Of a stretch of DNA of 64,000 bases, positions 26,772-34,708 are shown one piece after another. The notes below the pieces were generated by a model, which was given only the letters and a program-made list of their open reading frames with translations, ran no database searches and was not told where the DNA came from. Origin of the DNA: Planomicrobium sp. CPCC 101110 (GTDB lineage Bacteria > Bacillota > Bacilli > Bacillales_A > Planococcaceae); assembly GCF_007859395.1 (NCBI RefSeq), contig NZ_VOHD01000003.1, forward strand, positions 397,561 through 461,560, written 5' to 3'. A program made the translations under genes and the position numbers. Each line of letters begins with the position of its first letter. Within the stretch, counting starts at the first letter, position 1.

Positions 26772-28070
26772 ATGTTGAAGTGGTTGGACCGATTTTTTGG
26801 TCTTCAAACGAATGAAACAACAGTGAAACGTGAAATGTCAGCGGGACTGATCGGGTTTTTCACAGTGGTTTATATCATTGTGGTCAACTCGCTTATTTTG
26901 TCGGAAGCTGGCATGCCGCTTGAAGGCGCAATTGTTGCCACGATCGCGGCGTCCGTATTCGGCTGCCTGGTCATGGGATTGTTGGGCAACGCCCCGATTT
27001 TGCTTGTGCCAGGTATGGGGATCAACGCGCTGTTTTCGTACACGATGGTCCAGTCGATGGGCTTATCGTGGCAGGAGGCGCTGGGTGTCGTTTTCGTTTC
27101 AGGCGTTATTTTTGCGGCAGTAGCATTTACGCGGTTTGCAAAACTGGTGAGTGCTGCTGTGCCGCATTCACTGAAAGAAGCGATTACGGTCGGGCTTGGA
27201 CTGTTCCTTATGCTGATCGGCCTTGAAAAAGGCGGCATCGTGGAGCGGGGGACGGCTTCGATCCTGGCGCTCGGTTCACTTGGCGAAGCGCATGTGCTGG
27301 CGACCGTTTTGACATTTGTCGTGGCCATTATTTTGTTCGTCCGAAATGTGCCGGGGAATTTCCTGATCACCATTGTAGCGGGAACGGTGATTGCGTCCTT
27401 TTTTGGCCTGATCGATTTCAGCCAAATGGAAGGCGGGTCGCTCAATGCTGCAGAAGCTTTTTCGGTGTTCGGTGCGTTATCATTCGATGGGATTCTATCG
27501 ATGACGTTCTGGATAGCGGTCTTTTCGCTGACGATGGTGCTGGTTTTTGAAAACATCGGCCTTGTCCACGGGCAAGTCAATTTTATTGGCCGTCCCGAAA
27601 AGTTCGGCCGCGCGTTTCAAGCAACTTCCTTGTCGTCAATGGCTTCCGGCATTTTTGGAACGAGCCCGACAGTAGCATCTGTTGAAAGCGCGTCGAGCAT
27701 GGTGGCTGGCGGCCGTACTGGCTTGACAGCCATTACCGCGGGCATCCTGTTTTTGGTTTCAGCGTTTTTCATACCGGTTATCAAACTGATACCGGACAGT
27801 GCCATTGCGCCGATTCTTGTTATTATCGGCGGGCTCATGCTGCAGAACATCCGCAATCTCGATATGCAGGATATGAGCGAAAGCTTTCCGGCATTGCTGA
27901 TCATTGCGCTCATTCCGTTTACGTACAGCATCGCAGACGGCATCGGCATCGGCTTTATCCTTTATCCGATTCTAAAAATCGCGATTGGCAAAGCCCGCGA
28001 AGTATCCGTAACATTATATATTATCGCCGCCTTGTTCCTGGTGAACTTCATCTTCCAGGTGGTCGGTTGA
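26772..28070 (+). CDS. NCS2-family guanine/hypoxanthine permease (AzgA/PbuG type)
   Basis: Permease of 432 residues with 12-14 hydrophobic segments. The N-terminus (LDRFFGLQTNETTVKREMSAG) and the LVPGMGINALFSYT segment near residue 75 are hallmarks of the AzgA branch of the NCS2 family, which imports guanine, hypoxanthine or adenine with protons. The GTSPTVASVES segment near residue 298 is the second family signature. Paralogs in Bacillus (PbuG, PbuO) often have purine riboswitches; I found none here, only a SigA-type promoter. The ribosome site is GAAGG. Confidence 0.88.
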   Translation: MLKWLDRFFGLQTNETTVKREMSAGLIGFFTVVYIIVVNSLILSEAGMPLEGAIVATIAASVFGCLVMGLLGNAPILLVPGMGINALFSYTMVQSMGLSWQEALGVVFVSGVIFAAVAFTRFAKLVSAAVPHSLKEAITVGLGLFLMLIGLEKGGIVERGTASILALGSLGEAHVLATVLTFVVAIILFVRNVPGNFLITIVAGTVIASFFGLIDFSQMEGGSLNAAEAFSVFGALSFDGILSMTFWIAVFSLTMVLVFENIGLVHGQVNFIGRPEKFGRAFQATSLSSMASGIFGTSPTVASVESASSMVAGGRTGLTAITAGILFLVSAFFIPVIKLIPDSAIAPILVIIGGLMLQNIRNLDMQDMSESFPALLIIALIPFTYSIADGIGIGFILYPILKIAIGKAREVSVTLYIIAALFLVNFIFQVVG

Positions 28071-28074
28071 CCCC

Positions 28075-28107
28075 AAAGCGCATTTGCTTACGCGAATGCG
28101 CTTTTTA
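28075..28107 (+). terminator. Terminator after the NCS2 permease gene
   Basis: AAAGCGCATT (28075-28084) pairs with AATGCGCTTT (28095-28104), followed by T residues; further GC pairs are possible inside the loop. Confidence 0.85.
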
Positions 28108-28141
28108 TATTTCCGGCCGATGTCTGGCCCGAAGGCGGGCA

Positions 28142-28150
28142 TGGTATACT
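28142..28150 (+). promoter_or_regulatory. Extended -10 promoter of the 61-residue protein gene
   Basis: TGGTATACT is an extended -10 element, 36 bases before the start codon at 28186; no clear -35. Confidence 0.5.
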
Positions 28151-28185
28151 GAAAGCACAAGAAGTTGAAAGGAGTTGGCATCCAC

Positions 28186-28371
28186 ATGAAATTTACTAAA
28201 ACAAAAATGGAACGGCTCGTCAATGACAACCCGGAATTGAAAAAGCAATTAAAGACGTTGATGAAGGATATGGACTTGGAGAAGAACTTTGCACTAAAAG
28301 CACTTTACCATTCTCAAGTGACCGATAATGGACCGTACCAGTCGGCCTATCAGGATTTGGACTCAGAGTAA
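28186..28371 (+). CDS. Small charged hypothetical protein
   Basis: Frame of 61 codons with AAAGGAG 11 bases before the ATG, its own extended -10 promoter and a terminator behind, so it looks like a real gene. The product is hydrophilic, mostly helical by composition (MERLVNDNPELKKQLKTLMKD), with an acidic end. No signal peptide or membrane segment. I do not recognise the family. An upstream in-frame ATG at 28165 would start inside the ribosome site and is not preferred. Confidence 0.6.
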   Translation: MKFTKTKMERLVNDNPELKKQLKTLMKDMDLEKNFALKALYHSQVTDNGPYQSAYQDLDSE

Positions 28372-28433
28372 ACGGTTGGTTTTTCCGGTAAAATTATCTA
28401 TATATATTTTATACAATTATTATTGCGCCATAC

Positions 28434-28468
28434 AAAAAATCCCGCTAAGTTGCTTTAGCGGGATTTTT
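28434..28468. terminator. Bidirectional terminator between the small gene and the MerR/B12 gene
   Basis: ATCCCGCTAA (28439-28448) pairs with TTAGCGGGAT (28455-28464), with A and T runs on both sides, so it can serve both converging genes. Confidence 0.88.
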
Positions 28469-28474
28469 CTCTTT

Positions 28475-29362
28475 TTATAGTGGCTGCTTGAGGAGCCAAT
28501 CTTGCCAGATTTCATAGCTTGGGCCAAGGTGGGCAATCTTTCCATCGATTTTATCTTCTGGTACACCTTGTCCACCGATAAGAAAACGAATATCTGAATT
28601 CACTTTAGCCAGCTTTTTGACATACTGGTCAACAGCAGGCAATAGATCCTCTGTCGATATTGACATGCAGACGATTTTGAAGTTCTGCCGCAATACCAGT
28701 TCATCGAGGCCTTCAAGCGGGGTATCAGGCCCAATATAGGCTACTGAAAAGCCGTTTTCCCGCAAGAATAACGTGAACAGCAGCAAGCCGAGCTGATGGT
28801 GCTCACCGCTCGGGCAAAGGGCGATTGCTTTCGGCAGATTGTCAGACGTAGGAAATACCCGGAAAAACTGGTTGAATCGCTGTTGGATAATATGGCTGAT
28901 CAAATGCTCATGGGCGACAGAAATAGTGCCGTTTTCCCATTCCTCTCCTATGCGGACCATCAAAGGGACAATGATCGAGAAAAAAACAGTGCGGTAATGG
29001 AACAGAGAAAAGTTCAAATCCAGCAGGTAATTGAAACGCTCGGTATCCATTTCAGCTGCAGCTGCATAAAGTTCCTGTATTTGTTTATCATAAGGCTGGT
29101 CAATGCGTTCTTCTGTTTCATCCGGTTTTGAGTGGAATTTTTTCCTGGAAAGATGAAGCTGCTGAACCGCTTGGCTAATCTTCATGCCTTTTTCCTGCAC
29201 TTGGATTTTCAGCCATTTCAAATCTTCTAAGTTCTGGTCCGAATAAAGGCGATGCCCCGATTCCGTACGCGCAGGGGTAATCGCATCATAGCGTGTTTCC
29301 CATGAACGGATGGTCACTTTTGGCATATCTAGTATTTTGGCGGCTGCTTTGATATTGTACAT
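28475..29362 (-). CDS. MerR-family B12-dependent photoreceptor regulator (LitR/CarH type)
   Basis: Regulator of 295 residues. The N-terminal MerR winged helix (about 1-70, with KVTIRSWETRYDAITPARTESGHR) binds DNA; the middle helical bundle and C-terminal Rossmann domain (about 90-295) form a cobalamin-binding unit. The bundle has Trp and a Glu-His pair at the spacing of CarH Trp131, Glu141 and His142 (WENGTISVAHEH), and the Rossmann part has ExHxxG (GEHHQLG) for the lower cobalt ligand. Such proteins repress carotenoid or DNA-repair genes in the dark and let go in light. The residue after the Trp is Glu, where I recall a light-state His ligand in CarH. The start at 29362 is the family start (MYNIKAAAKIL); a longer reading to 29464 is unlikely. 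Confidence 0.85.
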   Translation of the reverse strand: MYNIKAAAKILDMPKVTIRSWETRYDAITPARTESGHRLYSDQNLEDLKWLKIQVQEKGMKISQAVQQLHLSRKKFHSKPDETEERIDQPYDKQIQELYAAAAEMDTERFNYLLDLNFSLFHYRTVFFSIIVPLMVRIGEEWENGTISVAHEHLISHIIQQRFNQFFRVFPTSDNLPKAIALCPSGEHHQLGLLLFTLFLRENGFSVAYIGPDTPLEGLDELVLRQNFKIVCMSISTEDLLPAVDQYVKKLAKVNSDIRFLIGGQGVPEDKIDGKIAHLGPSYEIWQDWLLKQPL

Positions 29363-29399
29363 AGCATTACCTACATTTCTATAGTTTAGTCGGAGAGTT

Positions 29400-29414
29400 A
29401 TATAATTATTATAC
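29400..29414. promoter_or_regulatory. PerR-like AT palindrome upstream of the MerR/B12 gene
   Basis: ATATAATTATTATAC differs from the PerR box TTATAATNATTATAA at only the two outer positions. It lies 38 bases upstream of the start codon and could equally be overlapping -10 elements. Confidence 0.3.
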
Positions 29415-29465
29415 ATCCTGCAGGAGTAATGCGTAAAGCTGGGCACACTCTGGCGCGGGCACATA

Positions 29466-29504
29466 AAAAGCCGATTCCTCCATAAGTCGGGGAATCAGCT
29501 TTTT
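29466..29504 (-). terminator. Terminator of the first MFS gene
   Basis: On the minus strand AAAAAGCTGATTCC pairs with GGAATCGGCTTTT (one mismatch) and ends in a T run. Confidence 0.85.
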
Positions 29505-29505
29505 C

Positions 29506-30708
29506 TCAGGATATTACAGCAGTCGGTTTTGCGGTGCGTGAGCGTTGCCAGATGACGGTGATAGCCGTTGTGATAAGCAGCAACAGCAAGCCCAGAATAA
29601 ACGGATAAACGATATTGATATCGTACAGCATGCCAGCAAGCAGCGGTCCCATGACATTGCCGATGCTCATATAAGCATTGTTCATGCCCATGGCAAAACC
29701 TACTTCGCCTTCCGCCATTTTCGAAATCATCGTATTGAGCACAGGGCGCAAAATAGACGATGCCAGGAAAATAATCAAAGATACGGCGAAAAACATCTCA
29801 TAGTTTCCAGCGACCAATGACAACAAGAATCCGGCGGCGGCAACAATCAGGAATGTGATGAGGATAGCCGTCTCGCCAAAGCGGCGGACAATACGGTCCA
29901 CGACGAACAATTGGACAATGACACTGACTATGCCCGTTGCGGTAATCATGAATGCGATATCTTTGGCAGTTGACTGGAATTGATTGTCCAAATACAAGCC
30001 GACAACCGACTCGTATGCCAACAAGCCGAAGCTCATAACCAGCGTGATGATCAGCGGGATAAAATAAGGCATATTGACCGAACGGCCGATTTTTTTGAAC
30101 ATCGATTCTTGTTCGGCAAGAAGCATCGCTTCAGTTTGTTCTCCAACAGGAGCCTCATTTTCTTTCAATAAAGCAATAGAGAAGAGGACTGCCGCAAGCG
30201 ATACGAACGCCGAAACCAAGAACGGCAATTTAAGATCGTAATCAGCAAGAAACCCGCCGATGCCAGGCCCTACGACGATGCCGAGTGACATGGCAGCGGA
30301 AACGAGGCTGTTGCCTTTTGCGCGCTGAGCATGCGTAGTGATGTCCGCAATATAGGCGAAGATTGCGGGAACGAGCATAGCCGCACCCACTCCGCCGATA
30401 ACGCGGGAAAAATACAAGACCCAGATGGAGTCGGAGGCATAAAAGACGAACATCGAAGCGGTCAAGCCCGCCAGACCATAGATGATCATCTTGCGGCGGC
30501 CATACTGGTCCGCCCATTTTCCGGCAATAGGGGAAAACAGGAATTGCGCGGCAGCGAAAATCGCAATCATCAGGCCGGCAGCCATGCCGCCTTGGTTGAT
30601 GGAAGCCAAATAAGAAGGGAGGATCGGGATGATGATTCCGAAACTGGCAATGGCGATAAACATATTGATCATTAAGATGATTATTTTCTTTCTTTGTTCT
30701 GCGGACAT
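29506..30708 (-). CDS. MFS multidrug exporter (NorA/Bmr-like), paralog A
   Basis: Major facilitator of 400 residues with twelve hydrophobic segments. Motif A appears as GKWADQYGRRK near residue 62 and the antiporter motif C as GIVVGPGIGG near 148, so it is a DHA1 drug/H+ antiporter. It is closely similar along its whole length to the gene upstream on the same strand (30880-32118), showing tandem duplication. It has its own SigA promoter, crossed by an inverted repeat, so it is regulated separately. The GAGG ribosome site is rather far (about 13 bases) from the ATG. Confidence 0.88.
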   Translation of the reverse strand: MSAEQRKKIIILMINMFIAIASFGIIIPILPSYLASINQGGMAAGLMIAIFAAAQFLFSPIAGKWADQYGRRKMIIYGLAGLTASMFVFYASDSIWVLYFSRVIGGVGAAMLVPAIFAYIADITTHAQRAKGNSLVSAAMSLGIVVGPGIGGFLADYDLKLPFLVSAFVSLAAVLFSIALLKENEAPVGEQTEAMLLAEQESMFKKIGRSVNMPYFIPLIITLVMSFGLLAYESVVGLYLDNQFQSTAKDIAFMITATGIVSVIVQLFVVDRIVRRFGETAILITFLIVAAAGFLLSLVAGNYEMFFAVSLIIFLASSILRPVLNTMISKMAEGEVGFAMGMNNAYMSIGNVMGPLLAGMLYDINIVYPFILGLLLLLITTAITVIWQRSRTAKPTAVIS

Positions 30709-30766
30709 GAAGAAAAGAGCCTCATTTCTATAGGGTGATTATTTTTCGGTATACTAAAATCTTGAA

Positions 30767-30797
30767 TACAACCTTTTATAGAATAGGGTTGGTTGTA
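30767..30797. promoter_or_regulatory. Inverted-repeat operator over the paralog A promoter
   Basis: TACAACC (30767-30773) and GGTTGTA (30791-30797) are perfect inverted arms 17 bases apart. One arm lies in the promoter spacer and the other at the expected RNA start, the layout of a repressor or MerR-type site. The binding protein is unknown. Confidence 0.5.
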
Positions 30798-30808
30798 GCC
30801 TTTGTCAA
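30780..30808 (-). promoter_or_regulatory. SigA promoter of MFS paralog A
   Basis: TTGACA (30803-30808), 17 bases, TATTCT (30780-30785) on the minus strand; about 70 bases before the start codon. Confidence 0.75.
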
Positions 30809-30866
30809 TGGAACAAACTTAACTTGCCGCCGTTTTTTTAAAACTTGAACGTGCTCCGAGCCAAAG

Positions 30867-30899
30867 AAAAAGCTGAATCCTAAGAAAGGGATTCAGCTT
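30867..30899 (-). terminator. Terminator of MFS paralog B, overlapping its last codons
   Basis: Minus-strand stem GAAGCTGAATCC / GGATTCAGCTTTTTC. The 5' arm is made from the last codons of the gene and the TAG stop lies at the edge of the 3' arm. Confidence 0.85.
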
Positions 30900-32118
30900 C
30901 AAGTGCAAGGGTTTCTTCTGTAGCTTTTGTGATGGTTCTTTTGCCGCTTGAACGATACCAAGCGACAGTGATGCCAATTGTCACCAGCAGAATCGCTAAA
31001 CCGAGAATGAACGGATAAACCATATTCACATCGTATAACATCCCCGCTGACACAGGGCCGACTACATTGCCGATGCTCATATAAGAAGTGCTCATTCCCA
31101 TGGCAAAGCCGACTTCGCCTTTTGCCATCTTGGAAATCAGGATATTCAATACTGGGCGAAGAATGCTCATCGCGAAGAAAATGATTAACGTGACAACAAA
31201 GAACATGACATAGCTTCCGGCAGCCAGTGCCAATACAAAGCCGGAAGATGCAACACCGAGGAATGTAATAAGGACAGGAATTTCGCCAAAGCGGCGAATT
31301 AGGCGGTCAACCGCGAAAAGCTGCGTAAGGACGCTGACAGTTTGTATAGCCATGCACATCAAAGCGATGTCGGTGACACTGGCGTTGAACTCATCATTCA
31401 AAACCAGGCCGAAAATCGATTCATAGGCGACCAAACCAAAACTCATGGCAAATGTGATGATCAGCGGAATAAAATACGGCATTTTCGTAGATCTGGCGAT
31501 TTTTTGGGACATCGACTCTTCATCTTCCAGATCCCGGACATTTGCCTGGCCTAAACGGGCCGGATCCGATTCTTTCAAAAAGAAAAAGGAAAAAACGACT
31601 GCGCCCAATGTAATCCAAGCGGAGACCAGGAACGGCAGCTTTACGTCCATATCGGACATCATGATGCTGAGCGCGGGACCGGAAACAAGTCCAAGCGACA
31701 TGGAAGCCGTGACAAGGCCGGTTCCTTTCGCTCTTTGTTCCGGTGTTGTGATATCGGCAGTATAGGCGAAGACGGCAGGTATAAGAAAAGCGTCACCGAT
31801 GCCTCCGATAACTCGTGCAGTATATAAAACCCATAAGGAGTCGGTAGAATAAAACAAGAACATGCCGACGCATAAAAGAATCAGGCCGGAGATAATCATT
31901 TTTCGACGGCCGAATTGATCGGTCCATTTTCCGCCAAGCGGAGAAAAAAGCAATTGGGCGCCGGCAAAGATAGCGATGATCAGGCCTGATGCCAAGCCGC
32001 CTTGGTTGATGGATTCCAGATATGCCGGAATTACGGGGCCGGTGATTCCAAAACTCGTTATGGCAATAAACATAGTTATCATTAATATCGCGATTTTTTT
32101 TCGCTGATTTCTAGACAT
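30880..32118 (-). CDS. MFS multidrug exporter (NorA/Bmr-like), paralog B
   Basis: Major facilitator of 412 residues, twelve hydrophobic segments, with motif A GKWTDQFGRRK near residue 62 and a motif C region GLVSGPALS near 148. It matches paralog A over its whole length (for example KMPYFIPLIIT, VMSFGL/AMSFGL and GEVGFAMGM stretches are shared). It begins MSRNQRKKIAIL with GAGGAT upstream, has its own promoter and its own terminator, and so is an independent unit despite being next to its duplicate. Confidence 0.88.
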   Translation of the reverse strand: MSRNQRKKIAILMITMFIAITSFGITGPVIPAYLESINQGGLASGLIIAIFAGAQLLFSPLGGKWTDQFGRRKMIISGLILLCVGMFLFYSTDSLWVLYTARVIGGIGDAFLIPAVFAYTADITTPEQRAKGTGLVTASMSLGLVSGPALSIMMSDMDVKLPFLVSAWITLGAVVFSFFFLKESDPARLGQANVRDLEDEESMSQKIARSTKMPYFIPLIITFAMSFGLVAYESIFGLVLNDEFNASVTDIALMCMAIQTVSVLTQLFAVDRLIRRFGEIPVLITFLGVASSGFVLALAAGSYVMFFVVTLIIFFAMSILRPVLNILISKMAKGEVGFAMGMSTSYMSIGNVVGPVSAGMLYDVNMVYPFILGLAILLVTIGITVAWYRSSGKRTITKATEETLALEAESLS

Positions 32119-32182
32119 TGAAAATTAATCCTCATTTCAAATATATTATTTCACTATTACTTGGTCTTTTGGCAACTTTCAT

Positions 32183-32211
32183 ATAGTATGCTCGTCGAAG
32201 CGTGAAGTCAA
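32183..32211 (-). promoter_or_regulatory. SigA promoter of MFS paralog B
   Basis: TTGACT (32206-32211), 17 bases, TACTAT (32183-32188) on the minus strand. Confidence 0.7.
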
Positions 32212-32246
32212 CATATTAATCCAAATTTTATTATAAAAGAGGTTTG

Positions 32247-32274
32247 AAAATATGTTTTGTTAAAAACATATTTT
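32247..32274. repeat. Perfect AT-rich palindrome
   Basis: AAAATATGTTTT and AAAACATATTTT form a 12-base perfect inverted repeat with a 4-base centre (GTTA). It is 36 bases upstream of the MFS B -35 element. It could be an operator or a hairpin; nothing decides. Confidence 0.5.
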
Positions 32275-32520
32275 TGAAAGAGAATTTCGACAATTTTTTT
32301 GGAAGAGCTTTCAATGCTGTGAGGGAAGGAATTGGGATGAAAGCGCATCTTGCAACAAATCGGCTCGTTGTTTGAAAAAAAGGGAACAGGGAATGTCAAA
32401 ACTGTGACGCGCAAGGGTGGAATAATCGGAGTTTTAGAGCAGGCCTTTAAGAGAAATGATGCACAGGATTTATAATAGAGATAAGCGGAAAACATAATTC
32501 AAACCCGAAAGGTGACAGTG

Positions 32521-34035
32521 ATGGAAAACAACATTCATCGAATTCAAGCCATTCAATTGCAAGACCGTATTATAGAAGCGGAAACAGCAGCCTCATGGAT
32601 TCAAGACGGCATGACCCTCGGACTGAGCGGGTTTACCCGCGCAGGCGACGCCAAGGCGATACCTTATGCTTTGGTGCAGCGGGCAGAATTGGAAAGCTTC
32701 AAAGTGAATGTGTTCACCGGGGCCTCGCTCGGCTCGGATATCGATAAATTGTTTGCAGAAGCGGGCATCGTCAACAAGCGTTTGCCGTTCCAGGCAGATC
32801 CTGCCATGCGCAAAAAAATCAACGAAGGCGATATGCTGTTTGTTGACCATCACTTGTCCCATACAGCAGAGTGGATCAAAGCGAATGTCATCGAACCGAT
32901 AGACTTTGCAATCATTGAGGCGCTTTCGATTACAGAAGATGGCATGATTATCCCGACAACTTCTGTTGGAAACTCGGCCCTTTTTGTCAAGCACGCCAAA
33001 AATGTCATTGTGGAAATCAATTTGGACCAGCCTGAGCTTTTTGAAGGAATCCACGATATATACGATACCGGGAAGCAAGGAGAGCGTTCACCGATTCCGT
33101 TGACCAAAGCGAGTGACCGCATCGGCACAGTCGGCATTCCGGTGGAACTGGAAAAAGTCAGGGGGATTGTATTTACCCGGCAAGAAGACTCGCCATCGCC
33201 GATTGTTCCGCCAGATACTGAGACGGAAATCATAGCGGGCCATCTTTTGGAGTTCCTGCGTTCTGAAGTCAAAGCGGGACGGCTGACGGAAAAATTGGCG
33301 CCGCTGCAATCCGGAATCGGTTCTGTTGCAAATGCCGTATTGGAAGGGTTGATCGATTCCGAATTCAGCGATTTGGAGATGTATTCAGAAGTGCTGCAGG
33401 ATGCCGTATTTGACTTGATCGATGCAGGAAAAGTTAAATTTGCATCAAGTTCTTCCATTACATTGTCGCATGAAAAAATGGAGCAGGTTTACACCAATTT
33501 TGAAAAGTATCGCGATAAGATCATCCTGCGGCCGCAGGAAATTTCCAATCATCCGGAAATCATCCGCCGCCTCGGCCTGATTTCGATCAACACAGCATTG
33601 GAATTTGATATTTACGGCAACGTCAATTCCACTCATGTGTCAGGAACAAAAATGATGAACGGCATCGGCGGCTCCGGAGACTTTGCCCGCAACGCGCGCC
33701 TTGCGGTATTCGTCACCAAATCAATCGCCAAGGATGGCAGAATTTCCAGTATCGTGCCATTTGTTTCGCACGTGGACCACACGGAGCACGACGTGGATAT
33801 TGTCGTGACGGAACAGGGGTACGCCGACTTGCGCGGGCTAGCGCCGCGCGAACGGGTAGAGTTGATCATCGAAAACTGTATGCATCCGATGTACCGGGAA
33901 CAGATGCGTGCATATTATAACGAAGCGTTGACACGCGGCGGGCAGACGCCGCATGTTTTGGAGAAAGCATTTTCTTGGCACACGAGCCTTGCGCAAGCAG
34001 GGACGATGCTTCAACAAAAAGAACAGTTTATTTGA
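32521..34035 (+). CDS. Acetyl-CoA hydrolase/transferase family CoA-transferase
   Basis: Protein of 504 residues of the Ach1/Cat1 (class I CoA-transferase) family, which moves CoA between acyl groups such as succinyl-CoA and acetate or propionate. The GIGSVANAVLEGL loop near residue 263 and the probable catalytic Glu in YSEVLQD near 290 are present, with the late GTKMMNGIGGSGDFARN oxyanion/CoA segment near 377. Start at 32521, with AAAGGTGA upstream; the GTG at 32512 is too close. It should act in the cytosol in acetate or propionate metabolism. Exact acyl substrates cannot be read from sequence. A terminator follows. Confidence 0.88.
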   Translation: MENNIHRIQAIQLQDRIIEAETAASWIQDGMTLGLSGFTRAGDAKAIPYALVQRAELESFKVNVFTGASLGSDIDKLFAEAGIVNKRLPFQADPAMRKKINEGDMLFVDHHLSHTAEWIKANVIEPIDFAIIEALSITEDGMIIPTTSVGNSALFVKHAKNVIVEINLDQPELFEGIHDIYDTGKQGERSPIPLTKASDRIGTVGIPVELEKVRGIVFTRQEDSPSPIVPPDTETEIIAGHLLEFLRSEVKAGRLTEKLAPLQSGIGSVANAVLEGLIDSEFSDLEMYSEVLQDAVFDLIDAGKVKFASSSSITLSHEKMEQVYTNFEKYRDKIILRPQEISNHPEIIRRLGLISINTALEFDIYGNVNSTHVSGTKMMNGIGGSGDFARNARLAVFVTKSIAKDGRISSIVPFVSHVDHTEHDVDIVVTEQGYADLRGLAPRERVELIIENCMHPMYREQMRAYYNEALTRGGQTPHVLEKAFSWHTSLAQAGTMLQQKEQFI

Positions 34036-34042
34036 AAATATA

Positions 34043-34079
34043 AAACCCAGCCAGTCCCGTAAAGGGATTGGCTGGGTTT
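34043..34079. terminator. Bidirectional terminator between CoA-transferase and VOC genes
   Basis: AAACCCAGCCA and TGGCTGGGTTT arms with further TCCC/GGGA pairs inside; serves the two converging genes. Confidence 0.88.
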
Positions 34080-34080
34080 A

Positions 34081-34551
34081 TCATTTGCCGCCGTACATTT
34101 CCGATGTGCTGCGCGAATACAGTTCAATTGTATGGCCGAAAGGATCTTTTGTGTAAACCAAATAATGTGGCTTGCCTTCAGAAAGGTTCCAGATTTTACT
34201 GGTTTGTTTGCCGCCATGCTGTACAATACGCTCAATTGTTTCCACCAAGTCATCAACAATGAGGCAGATGTGGAAAAAACCGGAGTGAGCAGGAAGTGGC
34301 TCTTCTTCAAAAGTGGGCTGCTGGAATTCAAACAGTTCGATTCCGACGCCGCCTAATGACATCAAATGTACATTACGCGTTTTTTTCACTTCTTTGCCTA
34401 ACAGGTCCTGTGTCATATTGCGTTGTTTTTCATTTTCTTCATTGAATTCGAAAGGCCCGGCAAGCACATAAAAGCCGAACACTTTACTGTACCAGTTGAT
34501 GGCCCGCTCCAAATCGGGCACGGCGAGCCCTACATGAGTTATGACGCTCAT
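34081..34551 (-). CDS. VOC-superfamily (glyoxalase/dioxygenase fold) protein
   Basis: Protein of 156 residues with two beta-alpha-beta-beta-beta units of the vicinal oxygen chelate fold. The putative metal ligands are the His in THVGLAV (residue 6), the Glu in GIELFEF near 73, the His in FFHICLIV near 94 and the Glu in HTIELYS near 142, a complete set. It may be a glyoxalase I, epimerase or lyase; nearby genes do not decide. AGGAGGTGG precedes the ATG. Single gene. Confidence 0.83.
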   Translation of the reverse strand: MSVITHVGLAVPDLERAINWYSKVFGFYVLAGPFEFNEENEKQRNMTQDLLGKEVKKTRNVHLMSLGGVGIELFEFQQPTFEEEPLPAHSGFFHICLIVDDLVETIERIVQHGGKQTSKIWNLSEGKPHYLVYTKDPFGHTIELYSRSTSEMYGGK

Positions 34552-34643
34552 TTCACCACCTCCTTATGTATAGGATATTACCCAGAAATCGGCATTTTAA
34601 CACAATATGAAAACAGAGTTTTCTGTATAAACAAAAATAGTTG

Positions 34644-34672
34644 TTGTCAAAGGCTATTTTTAGTATTATAAT
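34644..34672 (+). promoter_or_regulatory. SigA promoter of the RlmN-type gene
   Basis: TTGTCA (34644-34649), 17 bases, TATAAT (34667-34672), 37 bases before the start codon. Confidence 0.78.
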
Positions 34673-34708
34673 AAGCAATTGTGAAATTCGAAAAGAGGGT
34701 ATTAAACA

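Larger units (their letters stand above)
32119..32520. other. 402-base intergenic region between divergent MFS B and CoA-transferase genes
   Basis: Holds the MFS B promoter at 32183-32211 and a long AT palindrome at 32247-32274. A TATAAT at 32471-32476 may serve the CoA-transferase but lacks a good -35. A 95-codon minus-strand frame (32208-32495) has no ribosome site and looks like chance. Confidence 0.6.

Noticed and set aside
32208..32495. 95-codon open frame on the minus strand between MFS B and the CoA-transferase gene
   Set aside because: No ribosome site, odd composition, and it covers the palindrome and the MFS B promoter.
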